Of a DNA stretch of 64,000 nt, positions 11,598-19,473 are shown in pieces. The position numbers were made by a program, and so were the translations under genes. The notes under the pieces are model-generated. The model was not told where the DNA came from. It searched no databases and saw only the letters and a program-made list of their open reading frames with translations. Positions within the stretch are counted from its first letter, which is position 1, and each line of letters opens with the position of its first letter. The stretch lies in assembly GCA_016703545.1 (NCBI GenBank), contig JADJBX010000002.1, forward strand, positions 310,001-374,000. The letters run 5' to 3'. The DNA comes from Candidatus Amarobacillus elongatus. GTDB taxonomy: Bacteria; Chloroflexota; Dehalococcoidia; Tepidiformales; Tepidiformaceae.

Positions 11598-11639
11598 CCG
11601 GTCATCGTAGGTGCGCCACCATGTGCGGGGAATGGACGG

Positions 11640-12299
11640 TTAACGCTGATCCCTGCCCCGAAGGACCGTCAGTGTCAGCGCCTCCACCGTCTCCAGTGAA
11701 GCGTCCCTGGTGTGCGCCTCTTCCACCCAGCGTCGCGCATCCACGCGCGGGAAGCCGAGCGCCGCGATCGTCTCGATCGCATCCGCGAGCACGCGGTCGC
11801 GTTCGAGCCGCGCCGTGTCCACCGGCCGTTCGATGGCGCCGTCGTGCATCGACGCCTCGGCCACGACCTTGCCTCGAAGCGAGGCGATGATCTTGTCCGC
11901 GCCCCGTGCGCCGATGCCCGGCAACCGCGTCAGCGCCGCGCGGTCTTCCTGCTCGATGGCCCGGGCGATGGTCGAAACCGAGACGTTCATGGCGCGCGCG
12001 GCCTTCGAGGGCCCGACGCCCTCGACCGTGATGAACTTCCGGAAGAAGTCCCGTTCGGCGCGCCGCAGGAAGCCCACGAGCACCGGTACCGGCTGGTTCG
12101 CGCTGGCCGAGTAGTGGATGTGCAGGCCGATGTCGGGCGCGGTGCCGGCCTCGAGTTCGGCGTCGCCCGCCAACCCCTGCAGCTCGGGCCACAGGAACAG
12201 TGGCACGAGCACCTCGTACCGCACGCCGGCCACGTCCACCTCCACCACCGGCCCCGAGATGTCCATGCGCGCGAGCCGGCCCTGGAGGTGCGTAATCAC
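11640..12299 (-). CDS. ruvA: Holliday junction branch-migration protein RuvA
   Basis: A 219-residue RuvA, the junction-binding tetramer that loads RuvB. The OB-fold N-terminus (ITHLQGRLARM), the two helix-hairpin-helix motifs (ITVEGVGPSKAARAM and LTRLPGIGARGADKII) and a C-terminal RuvB-binding domain starting near DAIETIAALGF are all present. Start GTG at 12299 has no SD; GATACT (12306-12311, minus strand) lies six bases ahead. It is divergent from mutM, whose own TACCCT hexamer is at 12350-12355, so two DNA-repair genes fire from one 63-bp gap. ruvB and ruvC are not in the window. Confidence 0.94.
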   Translation of the reverse strand: MITHLQGRLARMDISGPVVEVDVAGVRYEVLVPLFLWPELQGLAGDAELEAGTAPDIGLHIHYSASANQPVPVLVGFLRRAERDFFRKFITVEGVGPSKAARAMNVSVSTIARAIEQEDRAALTRLPGIGARGADKIIASLRGKVVAEASMHDGAIERPVDTARLERDRVLADAIETIAALGFPRVDARRWVEEAHTRDASLETVEALTLTVLRGRDQR

Positions 12300-12362
12300 C
12301 GCCGCAGTATCGCCGCTGCCCCCGCCTGCCGCGAGCGCGGCCCCGTTGGTACCCTACGTCTC

Positions 12363-13217
12363 GTGCCCGAACTGCCAGAAGTCGAGACGATTCGCCGCGA
12401 CCTCGATCCCCTTGTCGCCGGACGCCGCATCACCGCCGTCGATGTGGACCCCGGCACGCTTGGGCTGCTCGCGGGCGGGGTTCCGCTCGAGGCGCTCCAG
12501 GCCGTGCTCGTCGGCCGCACCGTCACCGGCGTCGGGCGCCGCGGCAAGTACCTGCTGTTCGGGCTCGATGACGGGCGCACGTTCGTGGCGCACCTGCGCA
12601 TGACCGGGCGCATCGTCTGGCGCGATTCCGCCGCCCCGCCTGAGCCGTACGAGCGCGCCCGCCTCACGCTCGACGACGGTCACGACCTCCGCTGGAGCGA
12701 CCTCCGCAAGTTCGGCACCTGGCGCGTGGTCGATGACCCCGCGGACGTCGTCGGCAAGCTCGGCCCGGAGCCGATTGAGGACGCGTTCACGCTGAAGGCG
12801 TTCCGCGAGGCGCTGGCGGGACGCACCGCACCCGTGAAGACGGTCCTGCTGGATCAGCGGCGCATGTCCGGCCTCGGCAACATCTACGTCGACGAAGCGC
12901 TGTTCGAGGCGCGCATCCGTCCCGACACGGCCGCCGGCGCGCTCTCCCCGGCCGCCACGCGCCGGCTCTGGGCCGCGGCCCGGGCCGTGCTCGAACGGGG
13001 CATCGAAAACCGCGGCGCAAGCTTCAAGGACTACGTCGATGGCCAGGGCCAACCCGGCCAGCAGCACATGCACGTGCAGGTGTTCCGCCGCGACGGCAAG
13101 CCCTGCTACGCCTGCGGCAGCATCATCCTCCGCGCCGTCGTGGGCGGCCGCGGCACCCATTTCTGCCCCCATTGCCAGCCGCGCCCGCGGCGGAGGAGTT
13201 CATCCCGTGGAGCTTGA
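12363..13217 (+). CDS. mutM: Formamidopyrimidine-DNA glycosylase (Fpg/MutM)
   Basis: A 284-residue base-excision glycosylase/AP-lyase for 8-oxoguanine. It starts with the catalytic PELPEVET motif (Pro2 after Met removal), contains the H2TH region (LLDQRRMSGLGNIYVDEALF) and ends with a four-cysteine zinc finger (CYACGS ... THFCPHCQ). GTG at 12363 is fixed by the requirement that Pro be residue 2; TACCCT seven bases upstream suggests leaderless expression. It overlaps the following APH-like gene by eleven bases. The C-terminus has an extra Arg/Ser-rich tail of about 12 residues. Confidence 0.95.
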   Translation: MPELPEVETIRRDLDPLVAGRRITAVDVDPGTLGLLAGGVPLEALQAVLVGRTVTGVGRRGKYLLFGLDDGRTFVAHLRMTGRIVWRDSAAPPEPYERARLTLDDGHDLRWSDLRKFGTWRVVDDPADVVGKLGPEPIEDAFTLKAFREALAGRTAPVKTVLLDQRRMSGLGNIYVDEALFEARIRPDTAAGALSPAATRRLWAAARAVLERGIENRGASFKDYVDGQGQPGQQHMHVQVFRRDGKPCYACGSIILRAVVGGRGTHFCPHCQPRPRRRSSSRGA

Positions 13218-14103
13218 AGACCTCGCAGCCGCGCTCGGCGTCCCCGTCGGGGCCACTACCGGCGCCGAAACCATCGCTCCCGGCAGTCTGCGCGTGCGCA
13301 TTGAGCAGGCCGGCGCCTCCCGCGAGGTCCTCGTCCGGGGCGCCGCCGGTGAGGCCGCGGGCAACCATGCCGCCGTCCTTGAGGCGCTCAGCCGCGCGGG
13401 GTTTGGGGCCGCTCCGCGCCTCACCGCCTTCGCCGGCGGCCTCATGGCCGAGACGTATGACGAGGGCCTGAGCGCACTCGCCGTGGTTCCCTCCGCGACC
13501 GCGCTGGAAGCCGCGGTGGATGCCATCGCGACGTTGCACACGCTCGGTCTGCGCGAAGGGCTGCGCTGGGAGATCCCGTCGTCCGAGCTCGTTCCCGGCG
13601 CCGGTATCCCGTTGCACCGCCTCGGCTTCGCGTCGCACGAACGGGAGCCCGCGCAGGAACTCCTCGCGGCCGCCGCCGGCGTGCTTGCCGCCGGCCCCTT
13701 CGGGTTCGTCCACGGCGAACTTCACGCCGGCAACGTCCGCTTCACCGCCAACGGCCCGTGCCTGGGCCAATTCGGCGCCGCCGGCCACGGCCACCAGCTC
13801 TTCGACATCGCCGCGTTCCTTTCGACCGCCGGGCTCGAACCCCCGTTCCGCCGCGAACTTGCCGAGCGCTACGCCCGCCGCCGCGGCCTGCCACCCACCG
13901 TCGCCGACGCCGTCGACCTCGCGACCATCCCATGGGGGCTGAGCTGGCTCATCGAACTGCCGCGCCGCCAGGTCCTTGCCCTCGGCGATGATGCCGCCAC
14001 GGAGCAGATCTCGATGCTGGCCGCGCGCACCCACGACGCCCTCCGCCGTCCCGCCGGTGATGACCCGCTCGCGGCCGCGTTGCGCGCGGCGCTGTGGCCG
14101 TAG
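13207..14103 (+). CDS. Aminoglycoside-phosphotransferase-fold protein with degenerate catalytic motifs
   Basis: A 298-residue protein that I place in the APH/choline-kinase fold from the segment FGFVHGELHAGNV, equivalent to the catalytic loop HGDxHxxN, and the later FDIAAFLSTAGL. The catalytic Asp is replaced by Glu and the expected metal-binding IDxE segment reads GQFGAAGHG, so kinase activity is doubtful. GTG at 13207 has GGAGGAG 8 nt upstream and lies inside the end of mutM. The next gene starts ten bases after its stop. Function is unknown. Confidence 0.5.
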   Translation: MELEDLAAALGVPVGATTGAETIAPGSLRVRIEQAGASREVLVRGAAGEAAGNHAAVLEALSRAGFGAAPRLTAFAGGLMAETYDEGLSALAVVPSATALEAAVDAIATLHTLGLREGLRWEIPSSELVPGAGIPLHRLGFASHEREPAQELLAAAAGVLAAGPFGFVHGELHAGNVRFTANGPCLGQFGAAGHGHQLFDIAAFLSTAGLEPPFRRELAERYARRRGLPPTVADAVDLATIPWGLSWLIELPRRQVLALGDDAATEQISMLAARTHDALRRPAGDDPLAAALRAALWP

Positions 14104-14113
14104 AATCGGCCCC

Positions 14114-14755
14114 ATGAACCCGTCCGCCTACCCCGGTGCTCTCGGTGAACTCCAGTTCGTGGATGCCTACCTCCAGGGCGCTCTCCGCAAGCCCCAGGTC
14201 GTCGCCGATTCGCTCCTTCGCTCACTGGTCCTCTCGGGCCAGAACGACCGTCTGATCCTCTCCGGGCTGCTCGCCGAGCAGTTGGCGGAAGCGTGCCGGC
14301 GGCTCACCGGGGTCTACCTGGCACTCTCGGACCGCCGCTATCCGGTCGCGCGCACCCTTGCCGGCGCGCTGCCCGGCCTCGAGCAGTGGCTCGCGTTCAT
14401 CCAGGCTGCCGGGACCTTCACCCCCGAGCAGATGCTGCGCGAACTCGGCCTCGGCGACGACGCCCTCGGCAGTGCAATGACCCTGCGCGCCCAACCCGGC
14501 CTCGCCTCCGTGACCGATCTTGTCGCCGCCGCCGAAATGGGCAGCGCGATGCTCCTGATGCCCAACGGCCGCCTCAGCGAAGAGTGCTGGTTCGCCGGGC
14601 CAACCCCGGGTGGCGATCACGTCGCCGCCAGCCTCGGCACGGAAGAGCACGACGCCGCCGCGCTCGCCGACCTCACCGCCGACCTCTGCTCGATTGCTCG
14701 CGGCTTCCTCGGCTCCTACCTCGACGCCCGGCGCGTCCCGTACACGCGCCCGTGA
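14114..14755 (+). CDS. Conserved-looking hypothetical protein
   Basis: A 213-residue, mostly helical soluble protein that I do not recognise. It has no signal peptide, no TM, and no known metal motif; there is one Cys-Trp segment (EECWFAGP) followed by GGDHVAASLG. The N-terminal third (FVDAYLQGALRKPQVVADSLL) looks amphipathic. TAGAAT at 14101-14106 lies seven bases before the ATG, which has no SD, so translation is probably leaderless or coupled to the upstream gene. It overlaps the S58 peptidase by GTGA. Confidence 0.65.
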   Translation: MNPSAYPGALGELQFVDAYLQGALRKPQVVADSLLRSLVLSGQNDRLILSGLLAEQLAEACRRLTGVYLALSDRRYPVARTLAGALPGLEQWLAFIQAAGTFTPEQMLRELGLGDDALGSAMTLRAQPGLASVTDLVAAAEMGSAMLLMPNGRLSEECWFAGPTPGGDHVAASLGTEEHDAAALADLTADLCSIARGFLGSYLDARRVPYTRP

Positions 14756-15744
14756 CGGCAACGGGCTGGACGCCGGGGCCGAAGGACGCCATCACCGACG
14801 TCAAAGGCATCCGTGTCGGTCACTGGACCGACCGGCGCGGCGCGACCGGCTGCACCGTCGTTCGCTGCGAAACGGCCACGGCGGCGGCCGTGGACGCTCG
14901 CGGCGGCGCCCCCGGCACCCGTGAGACCGAGGTCCTCGCGAGCGCCAACCTTGTCCGGACGTGCCACGGCATCGTGCTCGCGGGGGGCAGCGCCTTCGGG
15001 CTCGCCGCCGCAACGGGTGCGATGCGCTGGTTCCGCGAGCACGACATTGGCTTCGGCGCCCGTGCCCCCAGGGTCCCGATTGTCCCCTCGGCGGTGATCT
15101 TCGACCTCGGCGTCGGCAGCGAAACCGCGTTCCCCGGCGAGGACGCCGGGTACGCCGCGGCCGCGGGCGCAACCGGGGGCCGCGTGGCACAGGGCAGCGT
15201 CGGCGCCGGGACGGGTGCCACCGTCGCCAAGCTGCTCGGGCCGGAGGGCCGCATCAAGGGCGGCATCGGTACCGCCAGCCTCGTCGGCCCGCGCGGCATC
15301 GTCGTCGGCGCGCTCGTCGTCACAAACGCCGTCGGCTCGATCTACGACCCCACGACCGGCGCACTCCTCGCCGGCCCGCGCGACCCCGATGGCCGCATGG
15401 CGCCGCTCCCGGAGGTCCTTGAACGCCGCACGGCGCAGATGGACGCGCTGCTCGCCGCTCCCACGAACACGACCCTCGCCGTCGTCGCCACGAACGCCGC
15501 CTTCGAACACCACCTGCTGCAGCGGGTTGCCTACCAGGCCCACGACGGCATGGCCCGGGCGATCGTCCCCGTGCACACCTTCGCCGATGGCGATGTTGCC
15601 TTCGCCGTCTCCATGGGAACGCTCGAAGTGCGCGACTCCGACGCTCTCACCGTCGGCACGATGGTCGTCGAGGCGATGGCAACGGCGATCGTCCGCAGCG
15701 TGCGCCTCGCGAAAAGCGTCGGGGGCGTGCCTTCCATCGCCTGA
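14752..15744 (+). CDS. S58/P1-family autoproteolytic aminopeptidase (DmpA/NylC-like)
   Basis: A 330-residue Ntn-hydrolase-like enzyme. Members of this family (L-aminopeptidase/D-esterase DmpA, BapA, nylon hydrolase NylC) cleave themselves to expose a Thr/Ser nucleophile; here the candidate is in APTNTTLAVVATNA near residue 245. Other family features are DVKGIRVGHWT at the start, LAGGSAFGLAAATG, and GAGTGATVAKLLG. The GTG start is inside the stop of the preceding gene. It is probably cytoplasmic, since no signal peptide is seen. Substrate may be N-terminal amino acids of small peptides or amides. Confidence 0.85.
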   Translation: MTATGWTPGPKDAITDVKGIRVGHWTDRRGATGCTVVRCETATAAAVDARGGAPGTRETEVLASANLVRTCHGIVLAGGSAFGLAAATGAMRWFREHDIGFGARAPRVPIVPSAVIFDLGVGSETAFPGEDAGYAAAAGATGGRVAQGSVGAGTGATVAKLLGPEGRIKGGIGTASLVGPRGIVVGALVVTNAVGSIYDPTTGALLAGPRDPDGRMAPLPEVLERRTAQMDALLAAPTNTTLAVVATNAAFEHHLLQRVAYQAHDGMARAIVPVHTFADGDVAFAVSMGTLEVRDSDALTVGTMVVEAMATAIVRSVRLAKSVGGVPSIA

Positions 15745-15794
15745 CGGGAACATGCCCGCCGCAAGCCCCGTCGCGAACTCCGCCATTCGGTGGA

Positions 15795-15823
15795 TTGTTT
15801 AGGGCCGTTAACGCGGGTAAATT
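15795..15823 (+). promoter_or_regulatory. Sigma-70-like promoter of the double-cupredoxin gene
   Basis: TTGTTT at 15795-15800 and TAAATT at 15818-15823 are separated by 17 bases. The start codon is 44 bases further on, preceded by GGGAGG at 15851-15856, so this is an ordinary leadered promoter. A GTTAAC (15807-15812) lies inside the spacer. Confidence 0.55.
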
Positions 15824-15866
15824 CCCTCTTTGTCGAATTCAGACAGATCGGGGAGGTTCATTGCCG

Positions 15867-16982
15867 ATGAAAAGGATTTTGGCCGGGCTTGTTGCCGCGG
15901 CTATCGGCGCTTTCGCGCTGACCGGCGCCGGCGGCGCCGTCTCAGCGAACGCCCAGGCGAATTCGGTGAAGGTCAACGCCGGCAACGGCGAGCCCGGGTA
16001 CGCGGTCAACGCGTTCCTGCCGGATAGCATCACCATCACCACCGGAACCACCGTCTCGTGGCAGTTTCCGTGGATCGAACCGCACACCATCACCTTCGGC
16101 ACGGTCACCGCGACCACGAAGCCGAGCCCCTCGCCCGCCACCTACGATGGCACGGGCGTGCTCACCTCGGACCTGACCTTCGGCAACCCGAACGGCAGCG
16201 TCCCGCCTTTCGAGGTCAAGTTCACCAAGGCCGGCAGCTTCAAGTACAGCTGCGAAATCCACCCCTTCATGACCGGCACCGTGACCGTCGTGAACTCCGG
16301 CAACGTCGATTCGCAGTCCACTATCGACCAGCGCCGCACGAACAACTACGTCAACCGCCTCGGTGAGCTGAAGACGATCGCCGCGGGCCTTGGCGCCCAG
16401 GGCGTTTCCGTCACGCCGATGGCAAGCGGCGGCAACAAGTACACCCTGAACATCGGTCCGGCCACCCGCGCCGGCGACGACGTGATGCAGTTCATCCCCG
16501 GCGCCGCGAAGATCACCGCCGGCGACACCGTGGAGTGGAAGGCGCTCGCGCCCACGCCCCACACCGTCACCTTCGGCCCCCTGAACCCGCCCCCGGGCCC
16601 GGGCTTCGATCCCTTCGCCGTGCCCCCCAGCAAGCCCGCCGCCGGCTACGACGGCACCGGCTTCGTCAACAGCGGCATCATGACGGCCTCGCCTCCGGGC
16701 GCCCCGGCCGATCCGAACGAGATCAAGAGCTTCGAACTGAAGTTCACCAAGGCCGGCACGTACCAGTACTACTGCATTCTCCATGCCGACCAGGCGATGG
16801 TGGGGCAGATCATGGTCGAGGCCGCGCCTCCGCCGCCGACGCGCGCCCCCGGGCCGCCCAACACCGGCACCGGCACCGAAAGCGGCGCCACCAGTTGGAT
16901 GCTCCTCGCTGGCGTCGTGCTCGTCGCGGTCGTCCTTGGCGGTGGTTCCGTCCTCGCCGTGCGCCGCGAAGGCACCCGCTAA
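15867..16982 (+). CDS. Secreted double-cupredoxin protein with C-terminal surface anchor
   Basis: A 371-residue exported protein: Sec signal peptide (cleavage likely after the ANAQA stretch), two plastocyanin-like domains and a cell-surface tail. Each domain shows copper ligands: EPHTITF with SCEIHPFM in the first, TPHTVTF with YCILHADQAM in the second. The tail reads PPNTGTGTE, a 20-residue hydrophobic helix, then RREGTR, the architecture of a sortase substrate (LPxTG-like) or a simple C-terminal anchor. It may carry electrons at the surface, perhaps toward the cytochrome oxidase encoded at 32-37 kb. The ATG follows GGGAGG by ten bases. Confidence 0.8.
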   Translation: MKRILAGLVAAAIGAFALTGAGGAVSANAQANSVKVNAGNGEPGYAVNAFLPDSITITTGTTVSWQFPWIEPHTITFGTVTATTKPSPSPATYDGTGVLTSDLTFGNPNGSVPPFEVKFTKAGSFKYSCEIHPFMTGTVTVVNSGNVDSQSTIDQRRTNNYVNRLGELKTIAAGLGAQGVSVTPMASGGNKYTLNIGPATRAGDDVMQFIPGAAKITAGDTVEWKALAPTPHTVTFGPLNPPPGPGFDPFAVPPSKPAAGYDGTGFVNSGIMTASPPGAPADPNEIKSFELKFTKAGTYQYYCILHADQAMVGQIMVEAAPPPPTRAPGPPNTGTGTESGATSWMLLAGVVLVAVVLGGGSVLAVRREGTR

Positions 16983-17009
16983 CCGGCGATCCGGCCCAAC
17001 CTCGCATGC

Positions 17010-17040
17010 GGCCCCCTCCACTACGGAGGGGGCCGTTTTC
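17010..17040 (+). terminator. Intrinsic terminator of the cupredoxin gene
   Basis: A perfect 10-bp stem, GGCCCCCTCC at 17010-17019 and GGAGGGGGCC at 17025-17034, with a 5-nt loop, is followed by GTTTTCC. It begins 28 bases after the stop codon. Confidence 0.85.
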
Positions 17041-17079
17041 CATTTCCACTGGATTCCTTCACTTTCCGATCACGAGGTA

Positions 17080-17108
17080 TTGACATTCGCCGCACAGAGA
17101 GGAAGATC
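17080..17108 (+). promoter_or_regulatory. Probable promoter of the panD leader
   Basis: TTGACA at 17080-17085 is a consensus -35. The matching -10 is weak; GAAGAT or AAGATC around 17102-17108 is at the right distance. It sits after the cupredoxin terminator and before the leader, so it is the natural promoter for panDBC. Confidence 0.45.
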
Positions 17109-17109
17109 G

Positions 17110-17272
17110 CGCTGCCGTCTATCCGAGAGGAAGGCGAGCCTGGAAATCCGGCGACCTGACTCACGCAAATGCATCCGCCTGGACCGTGCGCGGCCGGTAC
17201 GGATCGAGCAATACCCCGCATCAGCGGTCACTTGCCGACCCATCGACCCCGCCCACCAGAGGCGGGGTTTTT
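17110..17272 (+). promoter_or_regulatory. Candidate cis-regulatory leader RNA (attenuator) upstream of panDBC
   Basis: About 160 nt of non-coding leader ends in an intrinsic terminator: CCCCGCC at 17247-17253, loop CACCAGA, GGCGGGG at 17261-17267, then TTTTT. Upstream, an ATCCG/CGGAT pairing (about 17121 and 17203) could close a multi-hairpin element that contains a GCC-GG / CC-GGC hairpin. A terminator between promoter and first gene is the hallmark of transcriptional attenuation or a riboswitch. I could not match it to a known class; pieces resemble SAM- and c-di-GMP-type cores but key positions differ. Ligand unknown; a pantothenate/CoA intermediate would be logical. Confidence 0.5.
17247..17272 (+). 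terminator. Intrinsic terminator in the pan leader
   Basis: Seven GC-rich base pairs (17247-17253 with 17261-17267), a 7-nt loop and five T residues immediately after. It stops 32 bases before the panD start, so it must be bypassed or regulated for panD to be expressed from the upstream promoter. Confidence 0.8.
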
Positions 17273-17304
17273 CGCGGGCCGCGCCGCCGCGGAGGGACAG
17301 CTCC

Positions 17305-17703
17305 TTGCGCACGATGATGTCTGGGAAGATCCATCGCGCCACCGTCACCGAGGCGAACCTCAATTACGAGGGCTCCGTCACCGTGGACCCCGACCTCCTC
17401 GAGGCGGCGGGGATCCTCCCGTACGAGCAGGTTCACATCCTCGATGTCACCAACGGCGCACGCCTCGAGACGTACGCCATCCTCGGCCGCTCGGGCACCG
17501 GCGAAATCTGCATCAATGGCGCCGCCGCCCACCTTGTCCGCGAAGGCGACCTCGTCATCATCGTCGCCTACCAGCAACTGACCGATGAGGACGTGCGCAC
17601 CTTCAAGCCGCGCAAGGTCTTCGTCGATTCGCGCAACCGGATCGTGCGGACCGAGCTCGGCGATGGCATCGCCGCTTACCCGCGCGAACTGGCGACGGTG
17701 TGA
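17305..17703 (+). CDS. panD: Aspartate 1-decarboxylase
   Basis: PanD makes beta-alanine from aspartate for pantothenate synthesis. The 132-residue zymogen self-cleaves between Gly23 and Ser24 (NYEGSVTVD) to form the pyruvoyl cofactor; KIHRATVTEANL ahead of it and the NGAAAHLV and VIIVAY segments behind it are typical. I chose TTG at 17305 because GGAGGGA is seven bases upstream and homologues begin with the same MxRTM pattern; ATG at 17314 would be 16 bases from the SD. It is first in panD-panB-panC, an order that supplies beta-alanine, ketopantoate and the ligase together. Confidence 0.93.
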   Translation: MRTMMSGKIHRATVTEANLNYEGSVTVDPDLLEAAGILPYEQVHILDVTNGARLETYAILGRSGTGEICINGAAAHLVREGDLVIIVAYQQLTDEDVRTFKPRKVFVDSRNRIVRTELGDGIAAYPRELATV

Positions 17704-17713
17704 GGAGGGTGCC

Positions 17714-18552
17714 ATGAGCCGGCTTTCGATCCACAAACTCCGCGAACTCAAGGCGAACGGCCAGCGCTTCGCCATGATCACCGCCTACGACTACCCCTCC
17801 GCCCGGCTCGTCGAGCAGGCGGGCGTTCCCGTCATCCTCGTTGGCGATAGCCTGGGCAGCGTCATCCTCGGGTACGAATCGACCGTGCCCGTAACCATGG
17901 ACGACGTCGTGTACCACACCCGCGCTGTCGTGCGCGGCACCAGCAAGGCGATCGTCGTCGCCGACCTCCCCTTCATGAGCTACCAGGCCAACGCCGACGA
18001 GGCGATTCGCAACGCCGGCCGGCTGCTCCAGGAAGGCGGCGCCACCGCCGTCAAGCTCGAAGGCGGCAGCCACGTCGTTCCCCTCGTCCGGCGCATGGTC
18101 GAATGCGGCATCCCCGTCATGGGCCATCTCGGCCTGACCCCGCAGAGCGTGAACCAGTTCGGCGGGCACAAGGTCCAGGGCAAGACCCCGGCGCCGCCGC
18201 CAAGCTCATCAACGACGCCCGCGCCCTCGAAGAGGCCGGCGCCTTCGCCATCGTCCTCGAAACCATCCCCGCGCCCGTCGCGCGCATGGTCACCGAGCGC
18301 TTGAGCGTGCCCACCATCGGCATCGGCGCCGGCCCCGACTGCGACGCCCAGGTCCAGGTCTTCCACGACCTCCTTGGCATCTACGACGACCAGCGCAAGA
18401 TGAAGCACGCCAAGCAGTACGCGCGCCTCGGGGAGACCATCCGCCAGGCCGTGCGCAGCTACATCGCCGAGGTCGAGGGGGGCCAGTTCCCCACCGCCGA
18501 GCACAGCTTCGAAATGGCCGAGGAGTCGCTCGCCGAACTGTCGCACGCCTGA
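17714..18552 (+). pseudogene. panB: 3-methyl-2-oxobutanoate hydroxymethyltransferase, frame broken once
   Basis: PanB adds a methylene-THF hydroxymethyl group to ketoisovalerate, giving ketopantoate. The first 158 residues (TAYDYPSARLVEQAG, LVGDSLG, the metal-binding region, VMGHLGLTPQSVNQFGG) are in one frame; at about 18184-18195 the reading passes into another frame that continues AAAKLINDARALEEAGAF to the normal end. One missing base inside ACCCCGGCGCCGCC restores a full-length PanB of about 279 residues. Because nothing else is damaged, a consensus error is more likely than a real mutation. GGAGGG precedes the ATG. A terminator follows. Confidence 0.88.
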
Positions 18553-18576
18553 TCGGCGCGCGTTCATACACCGGTG

Positions 18577-18603
18577 AAGGCCCTCCTCCGCGAGGGCCTT
18601 TTC
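18577..18603 (+). terminator. Intrinsic terminator between panB and panC
   Basis: A 9-bp stem AAGGCCCTC (18577-18585) and GAGGGCCTT (18592-18600) with a 6-nt loop runs directly into TTCC. Its position inside a biosynthetic cluster suggests partial termination, or that panC has separate transcription. Confidence 0.7.
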
Positions 18604-18619
18604 CGTGAGGAGCCTCACG

Positions 18620-19473
18620 ATGGAGATCTTCGATACCCCGACCGCGCTCCGTGCCTGGCGCCGCGCGAACGGCGGCTCCCTCGGCTTCGTGCCCACCATG
18701 GGGTACCTGCACGAGGGTCACCTCGCCCTCGCCCGCCGCTCCCTCGCCGAGAACGATCGGACCGCCGTCAGCATCTTCGTCAATCCCACCCAGTTCGGCC
18801 CCGGCGAGGACTTCACCCGCTACCCGCGCGACGAGGAGCGCGACCTGCGGCTCCTCCGCGAGGCCGGCGTCCACGCCGTCTACTTCCCCACGCCAGCCGT
18901 CATGTATCCCGAGGGCTACCAGACGTACGTCACCGTCGAGGAGGTCACGCGGCCGCTCGAAGGCGCCGCCCGCCCCGGCCACTTTCGCGGCGTGGCCACC
19001 GTCGTTCTCAAGCTGTTCAACGCCGCCGAACCGGACCGCGCCTACTTCGGCCGCAAGGATGCCAGCAGCTGCGCGTCCTTCGCCGCATGACGCGCGACCT
19101 CGACCTCCCCATCGAAATTGTCCCCTGCGACATCGTCCGCGAGCCCGACGGCCTCGCGATGAGCAGCCGGAACGTCTACCTCACGCCCGAGCAGCGTGCC
19201 GCGGCGCCCGTCATCTGCCGCTCATTGCGGGCCGCTCGTGCCCGCTGGGCCGCGGGCGAACGCGACGCCGATGCCCTCCGCCGTCTCGTGTCCGAGGGCA
19301 TCGGCGCGGAGCCGCTCGCGGTGGTGGATTACATCAGCCTTGCCGATGACGAGTCGCTGGTGGAGATCGAAGGCCGGGCCGAACGGCCGGCGCTGCTATC
19401 CGTGGTGGTGAAGTTCGGTCCCACCCGGCTGCTCGATAACATCGAGCTGGACGAACGCCGCAGCGGCCAGTAG
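18620..19473 (+). pseudogene. panC: Pantoate-beta-alanine ligase, frame broken once
   Basis: PanC joins pantoate and beta-alanine with ATP to make pantothenate. The N-terminal frame shows GFVPTMGYLHEGHLAL (HIGH-like motif) and FVNPTQFGPGEDF up to YFGRKDA at about 19057; the expected QQLRVLRRMTRDLDLP continues in another frame, through MSSRNVYL, to the stop at 19473. Inserting one C after GATGCC repairs the gene exactly. Repaired length would be about 284 residues, normal for PanC. The ATG at 18620 follows GAGGAG by eight bases. The 3' end overlaps the antisense sodX frame. Confidence 0.88.

Larger units (their letters stand above)
16983..17304 (+). other. Intergenic region: terminator plus panD leader
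   Basis: This 322-base stretch has no convincing coding frame. It contains the terminator of the cupredoxin gene, a good -35 box, a structured-looking leader segment and a second intrinsic terminator just ahead of panD. Each is listed separately. Confidence 0.7.

Noticed and set aside
12363..13217. Endonuclease VIII (Nei) instead of MutM
   Set aside because: The PELPEVET start and the zinc-finger spacing fit Fpg; Nei usually starts PEGPE.
17110..17272. Known SAM-I or c-di-GMP-I riboswitch as the panD leader
   Set aside because: GAGAGG and CCGGCGACC recall SAM-I, and GGAAATC..GCAAATGC recalls c-di-GMP-I, but conserved bases and spacing do not fit either.
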